From Treponema brennaborense (lineage in GTDB: Bacteria > Spirochaetota > Spirochaetia > Treponematales > Treponemataceae), in the NCBI GenBank assembly GCA_023666275.1, contig JAMPCJ010000003.1:213483-277482 (forward strand): a stretch of 64,000 bases of DNA, given 5' to 3'. Numbering within the stretch: position 1 is the first letter of the stretch; each line of letters starts with the position of its first letter. This document shows positions 44,221-53,311 of this stretch, one piece after another. A model generated the notes under the pieces. That model was not told the origin of the DNA. It saw only the letters and a list, made by a program, of their open reading frames with translations, and searched no databases. A program made the translations under genes and the position numbers.

Positions 44221-44342
44221 TAAGTTTTTATGCGCAGGAATGCCGTGATTTTCGGCAGAATACGTGGGGGGGGGAGGAAAGTGTTCTGCAAAGTTCCGAA
44301 AAACATGCAGGCAGGGCGCGCCTGCAAAAGCCGAAAAAGAAA

Positions 44343-44419
44343 AACGGCATTTCGAGCTGTTTCGCCCGAAAGCGAATCGGGGCGGGGAAAAAGTCCTCCG
44401 CATAACTCAAAATGCCGTT
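44343..44419 (-). terminator. Terminator of the RND efflux operon
   Basis: On the minus strand, AACGGCATTTTGAG pairs with CTCGAAATGCCGTT (arms 44406-44419 and 44343-44356, one mismatch), followed by TTTCTTTTTC. The loop is long (about 50 bases) and G/C-rich. Confidence 0.6.
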
Positions 44420-44446
44420 TCCTGCGCTAATTATACGGCGGGATAA

Positions 44447-44764
44447 TTACACAAGCGCTTCCGCACGGCTGGTAAAGCAGCCGATTCCTTCTACCGGATA
44501 GCGTTTGCGCATTTCCAAAACAATGTCCTCGATTTTTGCCGCTTCTTCTTCGGAACAGAAAACGGTCATCATATTGTTCAGCTGCGGCCAAATGGCGTCG
44601 CCGAGTTTGGGATTTTTTTCGCCGTTTCCCTGCACGCCGACCGTTTTTGTATATTTTTGGGCGACATTCCGTTCCTTGAATATAATCATAAAATCATCGT
44701 CTACTGCCTGCGAAAAAAACAGGTCAACGCGGACGCACGGCTGTTTTGTTTTTTCATAATTCAT
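44447..44764 (-). CDS. Small PII-like protein
   Basis: This 105-residue cytoplasmic protein has a beta-alpha-beta pattern typical of the PII/CutA-like ferredoxin fold (CVRVDLFFSQAVDDDFMIIFKE ... TVFCSEEEAAKIEDIVLEMRKRYP). It lacks the nitrogen-PII T-loop motif, so the call is fold-level only. It overlaps the RND pump stop by 11 bases and so is translated with it. A regulatory or metal-related role is possible. An upstream in-frame start would lengthen it without any family support. Confidence 0.65.
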   Translation of the reverse strand: MNYEKTKQPCVRVDLFFSQAVDDDFMIIFKERNVAQKYTKTVGVQGNGEKNPKLGDAIWPQLNNMMTVFCSEEEAAKIEDIVLEMRKRYPVEGIGCFTSRAEALV

Positions 44765-47700
44765 TGCTGTCATCCTTTTCCGGCTGCGAATTGCCGTCGC
44801 CGGCAGCTGCGCCGTCATTTTGTTCCGTTTCGATTGCGGCGGCTGTGCCGTTTTCTGCCTGAATTGCAGAAGGTGCATTTTCCGCCGCGGGATTTGAGGT
44901 TTTTCCTGCGGTTTCCGTTACGGCGGCTTTTTGGTTCTGTGCGGATCGCGCCGCTTTGTGTTCGATGCGCGCTTGTCTGCGGGCGGCTTTGCGTTCACGC
45001 TGCGAGTTGAAGATATAATAGAGCGCCGGCATAATGAACAATGTCATTAAGGAACCGAACGTCATGCCGCCGAGAACGGTGAGTCCGATAGGCTGCGTCA
45101 TATCGCTTCCTTCTCCGGGGAAAAACGCCATCGGAATGAGCGACGTAACTGTTGTCAGCGTACTCATCAAAATGGGGCGGAGGCGGTTCTGCGCCGCTTC
45201 TACGCAGGCTTCTTTCAATGTCTGTCCGCGTTTTCGCAGCAAATTGGTATAATCCACAAGAACAATACCGTTGTTGACGATACAGCCGACGAGCATCAGC
45301 ATGCCGACAATCGTAACAACATTGAAAATTGTTCCGCTGAACAGATAAATTGCCACAACACCGATAAAACTCAGCGGAATCGTAAAAATAACGATGAACG
45401 GATCTTTGAGCGATTCGAACTGGCTTGCCATAACGGCAAAAACCAGCAAAATTGCCATGATGATAATTGCGCCGAAGTTGGCGACAGCTTCCATCATGTC
45501 CGCAAAATCTCCGGTATAGGAAATTATCACGTTTTCATCCTGAACGACATTTTCGCGGATGAGTTTTTGTATATCAGACTGCACCGCGCCGATTGAAATG
45601 CCGTCTTTCGGTTTTGCGGTAACGTGGATTGCGCGTGTTTGATTTTCGCGTTTGATTGCGACCGGCGACACCGTTTCTTCGTAGCGCGCAAAACTCGCAA
45701 GCGGAATGCGGTTGTTCATTGAATTGCTGACATATATTTGTTCGAGATCGCCGAAACGTGTTCTGTCCTGTTTGTCAAGCCGCGTGATAATATCGATTTG
45801 CGTTCCGTTGTCGTCGTAGCGGCTGGCAGTCGTTCCGTTTATCGAAGCGTTCAGCTCGTTGCCCGCCGCGTATGCGGTTACGCCTAATTCGTTCATGCGG
45901 TTTCTGTCGACGATTATTTTCAGCTGCGGAAGCCCGTCTTCGAGATCCATGCTTACTTCATTGATATAATCTTTTGCCTTTTCCGTGAGCACTTTTTCGA
46001 TTTGCTTTGCCGTGGAACGGGCAAGATTGAGATCATCGCTTTTTATGACGACTTCGATTCCGCCGCTTCCTGCCATGCCGGAAGTCGAGAACGAAAAGCT
46101 TGCGCCGGGGAAACTGTCGAAATGCCGGCGGATTTTTTCTTTTGCCGAAACTTCGTTGTCCCAGCCCGGTTCGCGTTCGCTTTCGCGGTACAGCGTGATA
46201 ATCAGCTGTGCTTCGTTTGACGACGCGGATGAGCTGAGAACGCTTGTGCCGCCGACCGAAACGGTGGAATATTTTACGCCCGTAATATCCGGCAGAACAT
46301 TTGCCTGCATCTGCTGGATAACTTCGCGCGTTGCTTCAATCGTGGTTCCTTTGGGCATTTCGAGTTTTACGGTTATTGTTGTGGAAGCGACGCTCGGCAT
46401 GAAAATAAAACCTATTTTCGGGATAAGCATCATGGAGCCGAAAAACAGCAGGAGAATAAAACCGAGCGCCGTTTTTTTGTGATTGAGAACCCAGCGCACC
46501 GCACGCGAATATTTTGTATTGAGCCAGTCGAAAAACCGCGACATTATTGCGTCGAAATACTTCATCGGTTTTGACATTTTCCGTTCCGACGGTTTTTCGA
46601 GTTTCAGATACTTTGAAGTAAGCACCGGCACGAGCACAATAGCGACAACAAGCGAACAAACCAGCGAAAATACAATGGTGAACGCAAACGCTTCGAAGAT
46701 TTTGCCCATCATGCCGAGCATTTTGCGGAACATAATCATCGGCAGGAAAATACAAATACTGGTAAGCGTACTTGCCGTGATTGACGTAATCATTTCCTGC
46801 GAGCCGAGCACGGAAGCTACTTCCGGCTTTGTGTCGCGTTCGCGGTAGCTGAAAATATTTTCCAGAACGACTATCGAGTTATCGACAAGCATACCGATGC
46901 CGAGCAGCAGTCCTGCGAGCGTCATCATGTTGATAGTCAGTCCGCAGAAATACATCAAGCCCATTGTCAGGAAAATCGAAATAGGAATGGAAAGTCCTAT
47001 AACGAACGTACTTTTTATACTGCGCAGGAATATAAACAATATGACAACGGCGAGGACTGCGCCCTGCACCGCGGAATTGATTACCTGGCTTATTGTTTGA
47101 TCTATTTGGTCGGTGGTGTTTGACGTTTCTATCATAGTAACGTCGGACGGCAATTCGGCTTTTATTGCGGCAAGCTGCTTGCGGATTTTCTTCGCGGTCT
47201 CGACGGAATTTTTTCCGCTTTGCTTTTGCATGGACAGCATAACGCACGGAGTAACGTCAAAGTAGGCGAGCGAAGAACTGTCTTTATATCCTTCGTATAC
47301 ATTGGCAACATCACGCAGCAGCACGGAAACCATTTCCGGCGTTTTTCCGCTTACGGATGTCGTTTTGTACGTAACGACTGTGTTGCGAATGTCGTTCAAA
47401 GACTCGTACGTGCCTTCCGCCGAAATAGAATAATTCGAATCGCCTTGTTCGATTGTTCCGCCGGAACTGGTGATATTCTGCACGGCAATCATCTGCGCAA
47501 TCTGGCTGATTGTCAGTTCGTATGCATCGAGCCGATCCCTCGGAATATCCACGAGAATTGCTTTTTCTCTGCCGCCGGAAATAAACGCAGACGCAACGCC
47601 GTCTATTTGCTCCAATCGGGGCTGGATGATGTCTTCCGCGTATTTGCTGAGTTCTTCCGGCGTGCGCGAACCGGTGATGACCAGCGTCATAATCGGCATC

Positions 47701-48104
47701 ATGGACGGATCCAGCTTCATGATAAGCGGGGTGTCCGCATCGTCCGGAAGATAGTTGCGTATCATGTCTATCTTATCGCGTATATCGTTTCCCGACGTAT
47801 CCAGGTTGGTGCCGTATTCGAATTCGAGCATGACCATGCTTGCGCCGCTTTGCGACGTAGAGGTCATTTCTTTCAGTCCGGTAACGCCGGAAAGTACGCT
47901 TTCCAGCGTGCGCGTTATGCTTTTTTCTACCTCTTCCGGTCCGGCGTTTGAATAGCCTGTGTAAACAATCATAACCGGTATGTCTATATCCGGATATAAA
48001 TCAATCGGAATGTTCATCGTGCAGTAAATACTGAGCGCGGTGAGCAGTGTAAATACAACAAGGATGGTCGTCGGTTTATTGACCGCCGCTTTTGACAAAT
48101 TCAT
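44754..48104 (-). CDS. RND-type efflux pump, inner membrane component
   Basis: This 1116-residue AcrB/MexB-type transporter exports drugs or other amphiphiles by proton antiport. The two halves of 12 membrane helices and large porter domains are clear: MIVYTGYSNAGPEEVEKSITRTLE at the start, LLGIGMLVDNSIVVLENI in helix 4, and LIPMAFFPGEGSDMTQPIG near the end. The helix-4 motif reads DN where AcrB-type pumps usually have DD. The last about 85 residues are a polar, Ala/Glu-rich tail. It lies downstream of the MFP and TolC genes. Confidence 0.93.
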   Translation of the reverse strand: MNLSKAAVNKPTTILVVFTLLTALSIYCTMNIPIDLYPDIDIPVMIVYTGYSNAGPEEVEKSITRTLESVLSGVTGLKEMTSTSQSGASMVMLEFEYGTNLDTSGNDIRDKIDMIRNYLPDDADTPLIMKLDPSMMPIMTLVITGSRTPEELSKYAEDIIQPRLEQIDGVASAFISGGREKAILVDIPRDRLDAYELTISQIAQMIAVQNITSSGGTIEQGDSNYSISAEGTYESLNDIRNTVVTYKTTSVSGKTPEMVSVLLRDVANVYEGYKDSSSLAYFDVTPCVMLSMQKQSGKNSVETAKKIRKQLAAIKAELPSDVTMIETSNTTDQIDQTISQVINSAVQGAVLAVVILFIFLRSIKSTFVIGLSIPISIFLTMGLMYFCGLTINMMTLAGLLLGIGMLVDNSIVVLENIFSYRERDTKPEVASVLGSQEMITSITASTLTSICIFLPMIMFRKMLGMMGKIFEAFAFTIVFSLVCSLVVAIVLVPVLTSKYLKLEKPSERKMSKPMKYFDAIMSRFFDWLNTKYSRAVRWVLNHKKTALGFILLLFFGSMMLIPKIGFIFMPSVASTTITVKLEMPKGTTIEATREVIQQMQANVLPDITGVKYSTVSVGGTSVLSSSASSNEAQLIITLYRESEREPGWDNEVSAKEKIRRHFDSFPGASFSFSTSGMAGSGGIEVVIKSDDLNLARSTAKQIEKVLTEKAKDYINEVSMDLEDGLPQLKIIVDRNRMNELGVTAYAAGNELNASINGTTASRYDDNGTQIDIITRLDKQDRTRFGDLEQIYVSNSMNNRIPLASFARYEETVSPVAIKRENQTRAIHVTAKPKDGISIGAVQSDIQKLIRENVVQDENVIISYTGDFADMMEAVANFGAIIIMAILLVFAVMASQFESLKDPFIVIFTIPLSFIGVVAIYLFSGTIFNVVTIVGMLMLVGCIVNNGIVLVDYTNLLRKRGQTLKEACVEAAQNRLRPILMSTLTTVTSLIPMAFFPGEGSDMTQPIGLTVLGGMTFGSLMTLFIMPALYYIFNSQRERKAARRQARIEHKAARSAQNQKAAVTETAGKTSNPAAENAPSAIQAENGTAAAIETEQNDGAAAGDGNSQPEKDDSNEL

Positions 48105-48127
48105 GTGCTTGTACCTCTTATGCGCGG

Positions 48128-49039
48128 TTATTCCGAGATGCTGACGATATTTACTTTTGAACCGTCATTCAAAAGCGACTGCCCTTTTATAATGACAAGA
48201 TCTCCGGGATTGATGCCGTCAAGTATTTCCTGCTTGTTATCGACGCGGATACCCATTTTCACCGGCACACGCCGTGCGGTTTTTGTTTCCTCGTCGGCAA
48301 TGAACACAAACGTTTCGTCGTTGCGGGTTATAATTACGTTGTCCGGAATGACGATGATGTCCTGTTTGCTGTCGGTTATCAGCTTGATTTTTGCATACAT
48401 TCCGGCACGCAGGCGGGAATCCGGCGGATACTGAAGCAGCTTTATGCCGAGCGTGCGGGAAGACGGATCGAGCACCGGATTTATTTCCACAAGCTGCGCG
48501 GGAAATTTTTCGCCCGGATACGCGTCAAACGTAATAATCGCCGCTTGATTCAGCGCAAGCCGTGAAATAAAGCGTTCCGCAACATTTGTTTTTACCTCAA
48601 GTCTGCCGGTGCTGCTGATTTTTCCCATGGGAGCCTGCGGAGAAACCGTCGCGCCGATATTCAGCGGAAAGCTCGTAACCGTTCCGCCGACGCTTGCGCG
48701 CACGGGACTGGCACTGTATATCATGCCCGGTTTGGAAGCATCCACTTCCGCAAGGATTTGGTCTTTCTGCACGACTTGTCCCACGGAAACATAAATTCTC
48801 GAAACTTTTCCGGCCGTATCGGGATAAATGTCGATGCTGGAAGCCGTCTGCACATCGCCGCCGAATTCCAGATAATCATCAAGCGAACCGGGCGATGCGC
48901 GGTACGTGTTTACCGCGTATACTGTTTCGATTTCTGTTTCTTTTTTTGCCGCGTCCTTTTTGGAACAGCCGAAAAATCCCGCGGCGAAAACCGCAGCGGC
49001 GCATATACCGGCGGCAATGTTTTTTGTGCTTTTTTTCAT
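48128..49039 (-). CDS. Periplasmic adaptor (membrane fusion) protein
   Basis: This 303-residue HlyD/AcrA-type adaptor bridges the RND pump and TolC. It is a lipoprotein (AAGFFGCSKK). The lipoyl-like motif GKVSRIYVSVGQVVQKDQIL and the barrel segment ELVEINPVLDPSSRTLGIKL are typical. There is only a short hairpin, which suits many anaerobe pumps. It starts after AAGGAGG and ends 23 bases before the pump. Confidence 0.92.
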   Translation of the reverse strand: MKKSTKNIAAGICAAAVFAAGFFGCSKKDAAKKETEIETVYAVNTYRASPGSLDDYLEFGGDVQTASSIDIYPDTAGKVSRIYVSVGQVVQKDQILAEVDASKPGMIYSASPVRASVGGTVTSFPLNIGATVSPQAPMGKISSTGRLEVKTNVAERFISRLALNQAAIITFDAYPGEKFPAQLVEINPVLDPSSRTLGIKLLQYPPDSRLRAGMYAKIKLITDSKQDIIVIPDNVIITRNDETFVFIADEETKTARRVPVKMGIRVDNKQEILDGINPGDLVIIKGQSLLNDGSKVNIVSISE

Positions 49040-49071
49040 TTTATAAAACCTCCTTAATTAAAACTTTATGC

Positions 49072-49094
49072 CGGCGCCGCGTGCAGCGGCGCCG
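49072..49094. other. Intercistronic hairpin in the efflux operon
   Basis: CGGCGCCGC at 49072-49080 is perfectly complementary to GCGGCGCCG at 49086-49094, with a 5-base loop, between the TolC and adaptor genes. No U tract follows in the direction of transcription, so it may modulate mRNA decay or partial termination. Confidence 0.5.
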
Positions 49095-49131
49095 AATTAC
49101 AATTCGGGAATACTTTGCGTGAATGCGCTTT

Positions 49132-50544
49132 CTAACGAAGCTTCGCGTTTATTGCATCTTCAAGCTCCAGCAGTGCCGAAATATAGTTGTTTTTTTCGCT
49201 CAAAAGTCCCAGCCGGGCCTGATTGTATGAATTTTCCGAATCCCGTACATCAAGCAATTCCGTAGTACCGTTGTTGTATGCTTTCAAAGTCGAGTCATAA
49301 GCCATTTTCCCAAGCTCAACTGTTTTTTCCATTGCTTTTATGTTTGCTTCGCATTTATGCAGATTGCCGACAAGCGAATGGATTTTATTTTCCATATTCT
49401 GAACCAATTGCTCCAATCCCAATTCCGCTTGTTCCAGCTGCTGCTTTGTATCCTTTAAAGACTGCATATTCGCGCTGAACGGCAGCATATCCAAAAGGTT
49501 TGAATAAACCAAAGTGAATGAAAGGCTTCCCGTATCGGCGTCGGCAAGATTATCCGCCCATTCGCCCGCCGCGTATAATGTGGGAGAAAAGCTGTAGTTT
49601 ACCGCAAGGCTCGGCGTGAAAGTCGAAAACCTTTTTGCGTTTATCGAAATTTTCAGCAGTTCGATATTTTTTTTCAAAGAGATAATGTCCTTGTTTTTCT
49701 CAAGATATCGTTCCACCAATTCATCTGCGTCCACTTCCACATATTCCGTTTCGATAGAACCGTCCAATTCGATTTCCGTGCCGAAAGGATATCCTATTAA
49801 AAACGCAAACGTGTCCATTGTTTCCCGTAAACTTTGTTCCGCAGACATAATAGTCGGCTTTTCGTTTTCATAAGTAACCTGCGCACTCAAAACGGTCATT
49901 TCCGGCACAAGGCCGTTTCTGTAATTTATTATTGCCTGATTGTATCTTTCCTGCGCATTATTTAATTTTTCCCGCTCTATGTTCAGATTTTCCTGCGCCA
50001 ACAAAATGCCGTAGAACAATTTTCGGACATTTACTTCCATATCGCGCCATGCTTGTTCCCAGGTAATTTGTCCCTGCTCGTACTGCACGTGGCTTGCGCG
50101 GATGCTTTGAATCATCGCAAGATTGAAATTCCAGCCCACGGAAATACTCGGCGCAACCACCGCCCAGTGAAGTTTTTCCGTGTCCTCATAGCCGGCAGCT
50201 TTCACGACAGAATCGTACATCTGCGAAGAAAGAGCACCGGTGGTTTCCAGTGCGCCGAGTCTGCTCTGCGTTATAATATTTGAATAAATCGAATTATACG
50301 TAGAATTTGTTGTCGTCCGCGCAGCGGTTGCGCTTATGCCCGCACTCGGCAAAAGCGTGTTCCAGCCGTATCGGGACGCGCGCTTTTTTATTTCCAAATC
50401 GATTGCGTCGGATTTCAGCGACTTGTTGTTATCCAGCGCGTATCTTACGGCGTCATCAACGGTCAGCTTTAACGGTTCTTCCGAAAACGCGGCAAATGCG
50501 CAGAACAGCGTTGTTCCGAGCATACAGATAATTTTCTTTTTCAT
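49132..50544 (-). CDS. TolC-family outer membrane efflux protein
   Basis: This 470-residue secreted protein (signal ICMLGTTLFCAFAAFSEE) has the duplicated coiled-coil helices of TolC. YRNGLVPEMTVLSAQVTYENEK and YNNGTTELLDVRDSENSYNQA are the two matching helix-turn segments. It would form the outer-membrane duct for the pump. The ATG at 50544 follows GGAG at ideal spacing, rather than the ATG 6 codons before. It follows the TetR gene by 17 bases. Confidence 0.93.
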   Translation of the reverse strand: MKKKIICMLGTTLFCAFAAFSEEPLKLTVDDAVRYALDNNKSLKSDAIDLEIKKRASRYGWNTLLPSAGISATAARTTTNSTYNSIYSNIITQSRLGALETTGALSSQMYDSVVKAAGYEDTEKLHWAVVAPSISVGWNFNLAMIQSIRASHVQYEQGQITWEQAWRDMEVNVRKLFYGILLAQENLNIEREKLNNAQERYNQAIINYRNGLVPEMTVLSAQVTYENEKPTIMSAEQSLRETMDTFAFLIGYPFGTEIELDGSIETEYVEVDADELVERYLEKNKDIISLKKNIELLKISINAKRFSTFTPSLAVNYSFSPTLYAAGEWADNLADADTGSLSFTLVYSNLLDMLPFSANMQSLKDTKQQLEQAELGLEQLVQNMENKIHSLVGNLHKCEANIKAMEKTVELGKMAYDSTLKAYNNGTTELLDVRDSENSYNQARLGLLSEKNNYISALLELEDAINAKLR

Positions 50545-50561
50545 TGTATCTCCTGTTTTCA

Positions 50562-51824
50562 TTATTTTTTATTTTCTCCGGCATAAACGCCGGCGTTTTC
50601 AATTCCTTTGCATACGCATTTAAACAATGCTTTTATCTTTTTGTTTCCGGATTCCGCGGAAATTGTTTCATTTTCGTTTACGTCCCCGCACAAAAGAAAA
50701 ATCGGCAGCGACGAAATCCAAAGGCTTATTGTGCTGCTGTCGATTCCGAATGCCGGATGCTCAAGCTGCGCACATAAAAAATCGTAGGGCGGGGGCGCAA
50801 ACAAACTGCGTACTCCGCTGTCCCAGGAATTTCTGTGCAGCGAAATATTTCCGATGCGCAGCCAATTCAGCACCGGAAGCAAAAGCTGGCTGCACAGCAG
50901 ATAATGCATTTCCGTTATAAAATGTATGTACACCGCTTCCGACATGGACTGCGCAAATTCGTAATGTTTTTTCAAAAATTCGGAAAGGCACGAAAACTCC
51001 CGTCCTATCAATTCCTGAAGCATTGCGTCCCTGTTTTTGAAATGGGAATACAAACTGCTTTTTGTCATGCCGAGTTCCGCTGCCATGCGCTCCATCGTAA
51101 TGCCGGGAAATCCCCATTTGCCGATAACGCCGGACAGCGCCGACGCAAACCTGTTTCCCTGCGATATTTGTTCTTTGCTGATGCGGCATATTTCATCCAG
51201 CTCGGCAAGCCGCTTTTCGCTGATATCCGGCAGTTCATGCCAGCCGTCGAATAAGAGGCTGCTGAGCCGTTCCGCAAATTGCTGCGCGGGAATTCGTATT
51301 TTTTTTTCGCCTTGCGTCGCGATGAAAAAGAATATCGAAGTAAGAACATATTCCATTTGAAAATGACCTTTCGGAGATAAAAAATAAAATCGATTATTTC
51401 TTCTCGGATCGCGCCGGTATATATTCATAATGAACGGTACGCCTCGTTTTTCAAGCGCAGCCATCATGAATTGTTCGAAATTCTTGTCTTTTACAAAAGA
51501 ATAAATAAAAAAGCACAGATATTCATGATGCTCCGCAAAAAACACCGTTATTCCGCTGACGTATTTTTGAAAAACCTGCCCGCCGGAAGCTATCTCGCAA
51601 AGGCACGCAGCGGCGTCGTCGAAAAAACGCTCCTGCATAGCGGAAAATAGCGCCTTTTTGTTTTTGTAATGCCGGAAAATCGCCGGCTTTGTTATGCCGA
51701 CGTGGCAGGCAATATCGGACAAAGATACTTCTTTGAAAGACGGATTTGTCATCGACTCGAACGCCGCCTGCAAAATGAGTTCCTTGGTATTTTTGCCTGA
51801 TGAATATTTTGTCTGCCCTGTCAA
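50562..51824 (-). CDS. Double TetR-type regulator of the efflux operon
   Basis: This 420-residue protein contains two complete TetR DNA-binding modules. The first, at about residues 10-60, reads LILQAAFESM ... SLSDIACHVGITKPAIFRHYKNK. The second, at about 226-273, reads ITMERMAAELGMTKSSLYSHFKNRDAM. Each is followed by a helical ligand-type domain. This is a tandem fusion of two regulators, or a single-chain dimer. The start is TTG at 51824, 8 bases after GGAG. It is first in the operon and faces a palindrome downstream of its own -10, so it probably represses itself and the pump. Confidence 0.85.
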   Translation of the reverse strand: MTGQTKYSSGKNTKELILQAAFESMTNPSFKEVSLSDIACHVGITKPAIFRHYKNKKALFSAMQERFFDDAAACLCEIASGGQVFQKYVSGITVFFAEHHEYLCFFIYSFVKDKNFEQFMMAALEKRGVPFIMNIYRRDPRRNNRFYFLSPKGHFQMEYVLTSIFFFIATQGEKKIRIPAQQFAERLSSLLFDGWHELPDISEKRLAELDEICRISKEQISQGNRFASALSGVIGKWGFPGITMERMAAELGMTKSSLYSHFKNRDAMLQELIGREFSCLSEFLKKHYEFAQSMSEAVYIHFITEMHYLLCSQLLLPVLNWLRIGNISLHRNSWDSGVRSLFAPPPYDFLCAQLEHPAFGIDSSTISLWISSLPIFLLCGDVNENETISAESGNKKIKALFKCVCKGIENAGVYAGENKK

Positions 51825-51847
51825 AATATATTCTCCGTCCGCCAAAA

Positions 51848-51867
51848 GTTACCGAACAGTCGGTAAC
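51848..51867. promoter_or_regulatory. Palindromic operator, probably for the double TetR
   Basis: GTTACCGA and TCGGTAAC, perfect 8-base arms with a 4-base centre, lie just downstream of the -10 of the regulator gene. The position would block transcription when the repressor is bound. Confidence 0.65.
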
Positions 51868-51869
51868 AA

Positions 51870-51899
51870 AATATACAAAAATCACCGTCTTTTCGTCAA
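51870..51899 (-). promoter_or_regulatory. Promoter of the efflux operon
   Basis: On the minus strand, TTGACG (51894-51899), an 18-base spacer and TATATT (51870-51875). The palindrome at 51848-51867 follows immediately. Confidence 0.6.
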
Positions 51900-51967
51900 T
51901 ACTGCGGGATATTTTTTTGCTTTGCGCAAAGCGCACAAAAAAGCACTTGAATCGAGCGGTTGTTCCA

Positions 51968-51973
51968 TATAAT
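51968..51973 (+). promoter_or_regulatory. -10 of the PfkB kinase gene, leaderless spacing
   Basis: A consensus TATAAT ends 9 bases before the likely GTG start. The matching -35 is poor (TTGAAT at 15 bases spacing). Confidence 0.4.
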
Positions 51974-51982
51974 ATTATTTTT

Positions 51983-53011
51983 GTGGAAACAAAATCATTT
52001 GACTTAATCACGCTCGGAGAAATAATGCTCCGGCTGTCTCCGCCGAACACGGAACGGATAATGCACGGCGATACATTCGAAAAACACGCCGGCGGCGCGG
52101 AACTGAATGTAGCGTCCGGCGTTTCGCTTTTGGGACTGCGCGCGGGAATCGTTTCGAAAATTCCGCAGAACGAACTGGGAATTTTCATAAAAAACCGCAT
52201 CCGCAACTGCGGCGTCAGCGATGATTATTTGATATTCGATACCGAAAGCGATGCACGGCTCGGCATTTATTATTACGAAAACGGCGCCCATCCGCGCAAA
52301 CCGTGCGTTGTGTACGACAGGCGTCATTCTTCCATAAATACGCTCGCGCTTGACGAAATTCCGCCGCAGGTTTTTTCTTCCGCGCGGATGTTTCACACAA
52401 GCGGCATAACGCTTGCGCTTTCCGAAAACATACGGAACCTCGCCGCGGAAATGATAAAGCGCTTTAAAAACCAAGGCGCCATGATTTCTTTCGATGTCAA
52501 TTACCGCGCGAATTTATGGAACGAAGCGGAAGCGCGCGCCGCTGTCGAACAGATTCTGCCGTACCTCGACGTGCTGTTTGTTTCGGAAGAAACCTGCCGC
52601 AAAATGTTCGCCAAAACAGGCACATTGCAGGACATGCTGAAAAGCTTTGCCGCGGAATATCCCAACATTCGGCTGATTGCTTCCACCGAACGAAAAGTCA
52701 TCAGCCCGAAAAACCATTCTTTCGGCTCCACGCTGTATTCCGCCGCCGAAAAACGCTTTTATCACGAACAGCCGTACACGGACATCGATGTCGTCGACCG
52801 CATCGGCAGCGGCGACGCATACTGCGCCGGCGTTTTATTCGGAATGCTCAAATACAACGACCCGCAAAAAGCAATGGAATTCGGCAATGCGACAAGCGCG
52901 GTAAAAAACACGATCCACGGCGACCTGCCGCTTTCCGATTACAATGAAATACGCCGCATTATCGCGTCCCACCAGAACACCGGCGGCGACGAACCGGAAA
53001 TGCAGCGCTAG
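51983..53011 (+). CDS. PfkB family carbohydrate kinase
   Basis: This 342-residue ribokinase-fold kinase is possibly a 2-keto-3-deoxygluconate-type kinase. LITLGEIMLRLSPP at the N-terminus, GGAELNVASGVSLLG (the PfkB signature 1 region) and DRIGSGDAYCAGVL (anion hole and catalytic Asp, signature 2) are present. FDVNYRANLW is typical of KDG kinases. The frame is open upstream, but the first sensible start is GTG at 51983, giving VETKSFDLITLGE. It is divergent from the efflux regulator. Confidence 0.85.
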   Translation: METKSFDLITLGEIMLRLSPPNTERIMHGDTFEKHAGGAELNVASGVSLLGLRAGIVSKIPQNELGIFIKNRIRNCGVSDDYLIFDTESDARLGIYYYENGAHPRKPCVVYDRRHSSINTLALDEIPPQVFSSARMFHTSGITLALSENIRNLAAEMIKRFKNQGAMISFDVNYRANLWNEAEARAAVEQILPYLDVLFVSEETCRKMFAKTGTLQDMLKSFAAEYPNIRLIASTERKVISPKNHSFGSTLYSAAEKRFYHEQPYTDIDVVDRIGSGDAYCAGVLFGMLKYNDPQKAMEFGNATSAVKNTIHGDLPLSDYNEIRRIIASHQNTGGDEPEMQR

Positions 53012-53097
53012 CGCATAATCGATAAGCGCTTGAAACAAGCGGGGCTTGCGTCAGCCGTGCTGCCGCCGCGCTTTGCGGGGTTGCGCTGACGCTTCAT

Positions 53098-53119
53098 TGT
53101 GCGCGGCAGGCCGCGCACA
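53098..53119. terminator. GC-rich hairpin after the kinase gene
   Basis: TGTGCGCGG at 53098-53106 pairs with CCGCGCACA at 53111-53119, with a 4-base loop. There is no U tract. The 300 bases between the kinase and potA are very G/C-rich in their first two thirds, then A/T-rich, and hold no gene I can support. Confidence 0.45.
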
Positions 53120-53225
53120 ACGCGCCTGCGGCGCGCCCCTCCAATCGCTAAGCCGCGGCATTTTTGCGCTTCGGTATGGCTCGGCATTTTCGTCCCGAAA
53201 ATTATTCGCTGCGCCGCTGTACCTG

Positions 53226-53231
53226 TTGACA
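53226..53231 (+). promoter_or_regulatory. Possible -35 of the pot operon
   Basis: TTGACA lies at 53226-53231 in the A/T-rich stretch before potA. A -10 at normal spacing is weak (CAAAGT at 17 bases). Confidence 0.35.
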
Positions 53232-53311
53232 TAATAAGTATTTTTCTGCAAAGTCAATATATTTCACAGAATAATTCTGCATACTTTATTTGCGGAGGGA
53301 CAGGAAAAAAA

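Noticed and set aside
44230..44446. Small frames around the G9 tract
   Set aside because: They depend on the homopolymer, have no ribosome site, and sit on the terminator hairpin.
53012..53225. Mobile element remnant in the G/C-rich gap
   Set aside because: The region has hairpins but no transposase fragment, target duplication or terminal repeats.
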